Of a DNA stretch of 11,064 nt, positions 6,258 through 11,064 are shown one piece after another. The translations under genes were made by a program, and so were the position numbers. The notes below the pieces were generated by a model that was not told the origin of the DNA, ran no database searches, and saw only the letters and a list, made by a program, of their open reading frames with translations. Source of the stretch: Defluviitaleaceae bacterium (GTDB lineage Bacteria > Bacillota_A > Clostridia > Lachnospirales > WQUN01). How positions within the stretch are numbered: the stretch's first letter is position 1; every line of letters starts with the position of its first letter. The stretch covers positions 1 to 11,064 of the forward strand of contig WREB01000017.1 in NCBI GenBank assembly GCA_009779525.1. Reading direction: 5' to 3'.

Positions 6258-7367
6258 CAGATAAAAAGCGCGTTTTTTCTTTTGATTGCCGCAGTCTTTC
6301 TTATTTCGGGCTGCGCGGTCACGTCGCAGCGCCTTTTCGCGCCGGAGCTTCTGATTCCTGAGGGAATCAAGGCCGACACCGCAAGCGTGACCCGCGGCGA
6401 CATCGAGCGGGTTACCCAGCACAAAGGGATCGTTCGCGTCCGTTCGGACAAGCTTTCGTACGGCAACACGACGCTTCGCTTCGGCGAATTCAAGTGCTTG
6501 ACCGGCCAGAGGGTCGTCGAGGGGCAGGTCCTCGCGGTTCTCGACATCGAGTACATCGAGGACCAAATCAAGGCGCAGCGCGATTCCATCGAAAGGATGA
6601 AAGAATCCAACGCGATCGATAACGAGCTTTCCGAAATCGACATAGCGATTTTGCAAATAGAGCTCAGTGAACTAATAGGCAGGGCAGCCTCGTACAGCGA
6701 ATACGACATGGAAGCAGCGGAGGCGAAAAAGCTCGAGATTGAGCGGCGCTGGCTTCAGCTCGACCAGGCGAGGGAAAGGCAGGAGCTCACGCTGCATTAC
6801 GCCCTGCTCCAGCTTGACGAGCTTGTCGAGCGGACCGCCGCGGCCGAACTGCGCGCGCCCTACGACGGAGTGATTACCTGGACGGCGCAAATCTTCCCGG
6901 GGAATTGGGTCGCACCGTTCCAGGGGTTGGTTTACATAAGCGACGAAAAGGACGTTTTCGTGGAATATTCCTCGGTAGCGCAGCTACTGATGAACCGCGA
7001 CGCCGTTATCAGGGGAAACATCGGCGAAAGCAAATACGAAATGGAACGGATAATATTGACGACGCAGGAAATCGCGTTCTTCTCAAATCTGAGGCTGCCC
7101 CCCCCTTCGCGTTTCAGGGTGCTTAACCCGGACGAAAACCTCAAGCCGGGGGCGTACGTCAACTTTTACGTGTATTCCGACATAGCCGAAAACGTGCTGC
7201 GCGTCCCGGCAAACACGGTTTATTCCGACGCCGACATCGGAAGCTACGTCTACGTGCTTGAAAACGGGATGAAGGCGATGCGGCAGGTGGAAGTCGGAAT
7301 GCGGACCGACGTGTTCGTCGAGATAAAGAACGGTCTCGCCGAGGGGGACGAACTTTTTGTTAAATAA
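6255..7367 (+). CDS. Lipoprotein adaptor subunit 2 (MacA/HlyD-type)
   Basis: A second, clearly different adaptor of 370 residues. The signal peptide (MQIKS, then a hydrophobic core) ends in the lipobox ISGC with C20. The lipoyl-like first half is at about 66-97 (VVEGQVLAVLDIEY), then a long alpha-hairpin at about 98-198 rich in E, K, R, L and Q, then the second lipoyl half with LRAPYDGVITW at 199-209. The beta-barrel and membrane-proximal parts follow (LKPGAYVNFYVYSD at 296-309, VLRVPANTVY at 314-323, ending GLAEGDELFVK). The start is uncertain: ATG at 6255 has a Shine-Dalgarno and gives a tidy signal peptide, whereas ATG at 6240 overlaps the adaptor 1 stop and would add five residues. Its end overlaps the adaptor 3 start by 11 bases. 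A run of eight C lies inside the gene at 7098-7105. Confidence 0.86.
   Translation: MQIKSAFFLLIAAVFLISGCAVTSQRLFAPELLIPEGIKADTASVTRGDIERVTQHKGIVRVRSDKLSYGNTTLRFGEFKCLTGQRVVEGQVLAVLDIEYIEDQIKAQRDSIERMKESNAIDNELSEIDIAILQIELSELIGRAASYSEYDMEAAEAKKLEIERRWLQLDQARERQELTLHYALLQLDELVERTAAAELRAPYDGVITWTAQIFPGNWVAPFQGLVYISDEKDVFVEYSSVAQLLMNRDAVIRGNIGESKYEMERIILTTQEIAFFSNLRLPPPSRFRVLNPDENLKPGAYVNFYVYSDIAENVLRVPANTVYSDADIGSYVYVLENGMKAMRQVEVGMRTDVFVEIKNGLAEGDELFVK
7098..7105 (+). repeat. Run of eight C inside adaptor 2
   Basis: A homopolymer of eight C encodes part of LPPPS (residues 281-285). The reading frame is intact as written and the conserved C-terminal domain follows. Such tracts are prone to slipped-strand length change and to sequencing error. 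Confidence 0.9.
7341..7359 (+). promoter_or_regulatory. Ribosome binding site and TTG start of adaptor 3
   Basis: GAGGGGG (7341-7347) lies nine bases before TTG (7357-7359), within the last codons of adaptor 2. The TTG gives a positively charged N-terminus followed by a hydrophobic core and lipobox. Overlap with the adaptor 2 stop implies translational coupling. Confidence 0.65.
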
Positions 7368-8547
7368 AAGATTTAAATCAACTGCCTTCGTCGCGCTTTC
7401 GGCGTTTTTTATCGCCGCGCCTCTTTCGTCATGCTCGGGCCGCGCGGAAACCGTGGCCGACGAGGCAAGGCTAAAACAGATAATTGAGGCGGGGCTTATC
7501 TCCGACATCAATTCGAGCCAAAACAGGAAGGCGACCGACTACTCCCTCGCCGAGGTGACGATAGGCGACATCTCGCGTACGTTCGAAATGAGGGTCTCGC
7601 TGCACACCCCGGTGTACCGCGACATGTATTTTAAAAACGACGAGGGCCGGCTGCTTGGCATCTACGCGAGCAATTACGATTACGTCGAGGAAGGCGACAT
7701 CATTGCCGAAATCATTTTCGACCAGGAATCGCTCGAAGCCGACAGGGAGCGGCTCCTGCTTGAGATCGAGCAGTACGAGCAGCAGTTCGCGGCGGAAAAC
7801 GAGCAGCGCCTCTTCGGAATGGACAGCTACAGGAACGAATTCACCGCCGACATGAGCGAAACCGATTTGGAAAAGCGCATGCTCCGGATCGAGCGGATGG
7901 GTCTGGAATACAGGCAATTTTTATCCAGGGACGCGCTGAGGCGCGAGGATTTATATAAAAGACTCGCCGAAATCGAGGAGAAGCTCGAGGGCGAAAAGCT
8001 GCGCGCGCCGTTTAGCGGGATAGTCGCGAACATACTGAGCGTGAACGTCGGGACCGTGATGCGGAACTGGCAGCGCATTTTTTCGATAATCGACTTCGAT
8101 TCGGTGCAGTTCGTAGCGCAGGGCGGCCCGATTGACACCGTCCGCTACGGCGACGTCTTTGAGGCCTACAACTCGTATTACGACATAACGGTCGAAATGC
8201 GCGTCGTTTCCGACCCGATAGCGACGAACACGCGCGAGACTACCTACAACTATATCCTGATGCCCGTCGACGAAGAAGCTTTCTGGGACAAGATACGCGA
8301 GCTTGAGATTACGTTCCAGGACCTTAACGCGCGGAGCTTTTACGGGAGGCCTACGGCGTTCGAGATAAAAAACGTCGTCGTGGTCCCGAGGTCCGCGATC
8401 CAACCCGAAGACACCAAGCAGTTCGTCTACGTCTACGACGAAAGCGGAACGCTGAAGAAAAGGTACGTGACGACCGGGCTTGAGTACGATATGCGCATTC
8501 AGATTCTCGCGGGGCTCGAGCCGGGGCAGATGGTGGTTATCAACTGA
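7357..8547 (+). CDS. Lipoprotein adaptor subunit 3 (MacA/HlyD-type)
   Basis: The third consecutive adaptor, 396 residues. The signal peptide MLNKRFKSTAFVALSAFF leads to the lipobox LSSC with C26. After a 40-residue polar spacer come a first lipoyl-like half at about 88-117 (YDYVEEGDIIAEIIFD), a highly charged alpha-hairpin at about 118-214, and the second half with LRAPFSGIVANIL at 215-227. The beta-barrel covers about 245-335 and the membrane-proximal end includes VVVPRSAIQ at 341-349 and GLEPGQMVVIN at the C-terminus. The TTG start at 7357 is supported by GAGGGGG upstream and a complete signal peptide. The three adaptors share layout but little obvious sequence beyond the lipoyl LR[AS]P...G[VI][VI] motif, so they look like old paralogues rather than recent duplicates. 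It lies 39 bases upstream of the permease. Confidence 0.86.
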   Translation: MLNKRFKSTAFVALSAFFIAAPLSSCSGRAETVADEARLKQIIEAGLISDINSSQNRKATDYSLAEVTIGDISRTFEMRVSLHTPVYRDMYFKNDEGRLLGIYASNYDYVEEGDIIAEIIFDQESLEADRERLLLEIEQYEQQFAAENEQRLFGMDSYRNEFTADMSETDLEKRMLRIERMGLEYRQFLSRDALRREDLYKRLAEIEEKLEGEKLRAPFSGIVANILSVNVGTVMRNWQRIFSIIDFDSVQFVAQGGPIDTVRYGDVFEAYNSYYDITVEMRVVSDPIATNTRETTYNYILMPVDEEAFWDKIRELEITFQDLNARSFYGRPTAFEIKNVVVVPRSAIQPEDTKQFVYVYDESGTLKKRYVTTGLEYDMRIQILAGLEPGQMVVIN

Positions 8548-8575
8548 CGCAATGCGGCGGCTGAGTTTCGTTTTT

Positions 8576-8589
8576 GGAGGTAAAAATTG
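8576..8589 (+). promoter_or_regulatory. Ribosome binding site and TTG start of the permease
   Basis: GGAGG (8576-8580) lies six bases before TTG (8587-8589). The next in-frame ATG (8611) would cut into the charged N-terminus ahead of the first membrane segment and has no Shine-Dalgarno of comparable strength. Confidence 0.75.
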
Positions 8590-11064
8590 ATAGCGTTCTT
8601 ACTTAGGAAGATGTGGAAAAACAAATGGATGATGCTGAGCTTGTTTGTCGGCAACATCCTGCTCGTCGGGATCGTCTCGAGCACGCCGCTTTACAGGCAG
8701 GCGACGATGCAGCGCATCCTCCAGAAGGACATGCAAAACGTCAGGATCGAAAAAAACACGCATCCGACGATAGCCGAGCTCAGCTATACGTTTAACTACG
8801 TCAAGGAGGAAAGGATCCTCGACATATACCGCCAGACCCGCGACGTGATAATCGGCGAGGTGCTAGATACCATCGACATCCCGCTCTCAAACATCGTCCA
8901 AAACATCGTTATCGAAAACTGGTACTGTCATCCGACCGAACCGAGGGAGGAACGCGTTAGGCCACGGGCGATCAACGTAAACTCGTACGACGGCTACAGG
9001 GACCACCTTAAGATCGTGCAGGGCCGGTTCCCGTCCGATTCGCTCGTGGACGGGAACGTAATAGAGGCGATCGCGTGCCAGAACACGATGATCCGCCAGG
9101 ATTTTCTTTTAAACGAGCTCCTGACCGTAACCAGCGTGACTTCGAACGACATGAACAAGACGAACGACAGCGATCCGGACTATGTCTATTACATAAAGAT
9201 CGTCGGGATTTACGAAACGCTCGACGACAACGACTTGTACTGGACCGCCAACCCCAATAATTTCCGAAACGACATCCTCGTCTCCGAGCACCTTACTGGC
9301 GGCCACTTCATCGAGCAGTACCACCCCAAGTACAACATCAAGTCGAGATGGATAATAATGCTCGACTATACGCGCATGAAGGCGGTGGAAGTCGCCCGCT
9401 ACCAGGCCGCGGACGAAATAATCAAGACGCGCTTCAACGAGCGTTCCGACCATATTTGGAGCTACAAGGAAAACTTCATGAACACCCTGGACGGCTACGC
9501 GCTTAGGACCGAGAAGCTGACGGTGACTCTTTGGGTGCTGCAGGTGCCGATTTACGTGATGCTCGCCTTTTACATATATATGGTTTCGAGGCAGATCCTT
9601 TCGCTTGAGCAAAACGACATATCCGTGCTTAAGAGCCGCGGCGCGAGCAGGCGGCAGATATTTTCCATCTACCTCTTCCAAAGCGTCTTCGTGGGCGCGG
9701 CAAGCATATTGATCGGAATCCCGCTCGGAATGATGATATGCAGGATGCTGGGCTCGTCGAACGGTTTCCTCGAAATGGTCCAGCGCTCGGCGCTCCAGGT
9801 CGAGCTCAACTTGGACGCGTTCCTTTATTCCGGGATAGCGGCGGGCGCTTCGTTTTTGATGATGCTCGTGCCGGTCGTGAGGTTTTCGCGCGTGACGATC
9901 GTCGACTATAAGCGGACGAAATCGGGCAAGCCCAAGAAGGCGCTCTGGCAGCGCTTCTACCTCGACGTGCTCTGCTTCGGCGTCGCGTGCTACGGTTTCT
10001 ATACGTACAATAATCAACGCGACAGCCTCGCGCGCTACACGGAGGTGCAGTCCGTCGACCCGCTCCTGTACCTTTCCTCTTCGCTATTCATCATCGGGAT
10101 GGGGCTTTTGTGCCTGCGGGTCTTCCCCTATTTGGTGAGGCTCGTATTTATCGTCGGAAAACGGTTTTGGTCCCCGTCGCTTTACGTTTCCCTTTTAAAA
10201 GTCATCAGGAGCGCGGGCGAAGAGCAGTTCATCATGATATTTCTAATGTTCACGCTGGCGGTCGGAATATTCAGCGCAAAATCCGCGCGCACGATCAACC
10301 TCAACAACGACCACACGATCATGTACCAGACTGGCGCCGACTTGGTTTTCGCGGAGCGCTGGCGCGACAACACCCCGCCGCCCGGGATGGGCGGAGGCGG
10401 GCCGGGCGGGACGGACGGGCCGCTTCAGCTCGTCTACTTCGAGCCCGACTACGAACGGTTCACGGGATTCGACGAAGTCGACGCGATGGCGAAGGTTATG
10501 ATCCGCCGAAACACCACCGTCAGGAAAAGCGGCTCGACCGTAACCGCGACGCTTATGGCGGTCGATACGAACCGGTTCGGCGAAACGCTCTGGTACCGTG
10601 ACGACCTTCTCCCGGTGCATATAAACCATTACCTTAACGCGCTCGCGTCGCGCTCCGACGGGCTGCTTCTTTCCATTAATTTCAAGGAAAAGCTCGATTA
10701 TAAGCTGGGTGAGCGCGTTGCGCTTCGCGACAGCGACGGGAACGATTTCTTCGGATTCATTTGCGGGTTCGTCGAGCATTGGCCGAGCTATTCGGACACG
10801 ATGACAACTAAATCGCGCACGGGCGAGATAGAGCAGCAGGACGTTTACCTGGTGATCGCAAACCTGGGGACGCTCCAAACGTCGTGGGGCGCGATTCCCT
10901 ACCAGATTTGGATGAAGACCAACTCCACGACCAACCGGTTTTTCGGCGAATTCCGCGAGGATAACAACATCCGCCTGATGACGCACCGCGACGCCAAGGC
11001 CGACGTCGTAAGCAGCAGGAGCGACCCGATACTGCAGGGCACGAACGGGGTCCTTACGGTAGGC
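8587..11064 (+). CDS. FtsX/MacB-type ABC transporter permease, N-terminal 826 residues
   Basis: A large ABC3-superfamily (FtsX-like) permease, open to the window end. The order seen is: TM1 at about 15-35; first extracytoplasmic domain at about 36-305; TM2 at about 311-333; a cytoplasmic coupling helix at 345-358 (VLKSRGASRRQI), where FtsX-type permeases touch their ATPase; TM3 at about 362-387; TM4 at about 413-434; a basic loop; TM5 and TM6 at about 459-473 and 493-514; TM7 at about 547-564; then a second extracytoplasmic domain from about 566. The last residues, TNGVLTVG, resemble the lead-in to another FtsX membrane unit. This suggests a duplicated ten-helix design. A glycine/proline-rich linker sits at 597-613. 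The TTG start is fixed by GGAGG. It probably works with the three adaptors and an ATPase not encoded in this window, driving export or lipid/envelope work; the substrate is unknown. Confidence 0.9.
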   Translation, partial: MIAFLLRKMWKNKWMMLSLFVGNILLVGIVSSTPLYRQATMQRILQKDMQNVRIEKNTHPTIAELSYTFNYVKEERILDIYRQTRDVIIGEVLDTIDIPLSNIVQNIVIENWYCHPTEPREERVRPRAINVNSYDGYRDHLKIVQGRFPSDSLVDGNVIEAIACQNTMIRQDFLLNELLTVTSVTSNDMNKTNDSDPDYVYYIKIVGIYETLDDNDLYWTANPNNFRNDILVSEHLTGGHFIEQYHPKYNIKSRWIIMLDYTRMKAVEVARYQAADEIIKTRFNERSDHIWSYKENFMNTLDGYALRTEKLTVTLWVLQVPIYVMLAFYIYMVSRQILSLEQNDISVLKSRGASRRQIFSIYLFQSVFVGAASILIGIPLGMMICRMLGSSNGFLEMVQRSALQVELNLDAFLYSGIAAGASFLMMLVPVVRFSRVTIVDYKRTKSGKPKKALWQRFYLDVLCFGVACYGFYTYNNQRDSLARYTEVQSVDPLLYLSSSLFIIGMGLLCLRVFPYLVRLVFIVGKRFWSPSLYVSLLKVIRSAGEEQFIMIFLMFTLAVGIFSAKSARTINLNNDHTIMYQTGADLVFAERWRDNTPPPGMGGGGPGGTDGPLQLVYFEPDYERFTGFDEVDAMAKVMIRRNTTVRKSGSTVTATLMAVDTNRFGETLWYRDDLLPVHINHYLNALASRSDGLLLSINFKEKLDYKLGERVALRDSDGNDFFGFICGFVEHWPSYSDTMTTKSRTGEIEQQDVYLVIANLGTLQTSWGAIPYQIWMKTNSTTNRFFGEFREDNNIRLMTHRDAKADVVSSRSDPILQGTNGVLTVG
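10384..10410 (+). other. Putative G-quadruplex motif within the permease gene
   Basis: Five GGG tracts at 10384, 10389, 10399, 10404 and 10408 are separated by loops of 2, 7, 2 and 1 bases, which fits the usual G3N1-7 pattern on the coding strand; a sixth tract follows at 10417. It encodes the glycine/proline-rich linker, so codon content alone may explain it. Confidence 0.4.

Noticed and set aside
8548..8586. Possible promoter or terminator between adaptor 3 and the permease
   Set aside because: The 39-base gap has no hairpin with a T tract and no -35/-10 pair; it holds only the permease ribosome binding site.
9109..10017. A 302-codon minus-strand open frame opposite the permease
   Set aside because: The plus strand encodes an FtsX-type permease with clear membrane segments here; the antisense product is R/H/V-rich with no domain.

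Overview
The window looks like a chromosomal stretch from an anaerobic, Gram-positive-like (Firmicutes/Clostridia-type) bacterium. This rests on the style of the proteins (a clostridial-type dapA-dapB pair and an aldo/keto reductase fused to a two-cluster ferredoxin domain), strong Shine-Dalgarno sequences, three TTG starts among eight genes, lipoprotein adaptors with no outer-membrane channel gene nearby, and consensus -35/-10 promoters. Taxonomy is an inference and could not be checked. Coding density is very high. I see no tRNA, rRNA, CRISPR array, insertion sequence or phage gene.

Layout. (1) Positions 1-691, minus strand: the N-terminal 230 residues of a class II tRNA nucleotidyltransferase (CCA-adding enzyme), cut by the window edge. 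(2) Positions about 682-735: a very compact divergent control region in which two near-consensus promoters interlock, each -10 box lying in the other's spacer. (3) Positions 736-5084, plus strand, one apparent operon: a secreted or membrane-anchored protein of unknown function, dapA, dapB, and the aldo/keto reductase-ferredoxin fusion, closed by an intrinsic terminator at 5100-5127. (4) A perfect -35/-10 pair at 5149-5176. (5) Positions 5215-11064, plus strand, a second operon: three consecutive, different lipoproteins with the MacA/HlyD-type adaptor layout, then a large FtsX/MacB-type ABC permease that runs off the window end. No ATPase gene is inside the window; it may lie downstream.

How the genes may work together. 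DapA and DapB catalyse consecutive steps of the diaminopimelate/lysine pathway, which feeds peptidoglycan and protein synthesis. The second operon reads as an export or envelope-remodelling system in which three non-identical membrane-anchored adaptors sit on one ABC3-superfamily permease. The plus-strand promoters of the two operons share an almost identical stretch around the -35 box containing an ACAT/ATGT palindrome, which could mean a shared regulator, though this is only a sequence similarity.

The points most worth checking are the three-adaptor/one-permease arrangement, the interlocked divergent promoters with a probably leaderless cca transcript, the shared -35 palindrome, and the reductase that has lost two of the four usual catalytic residues of its fold.
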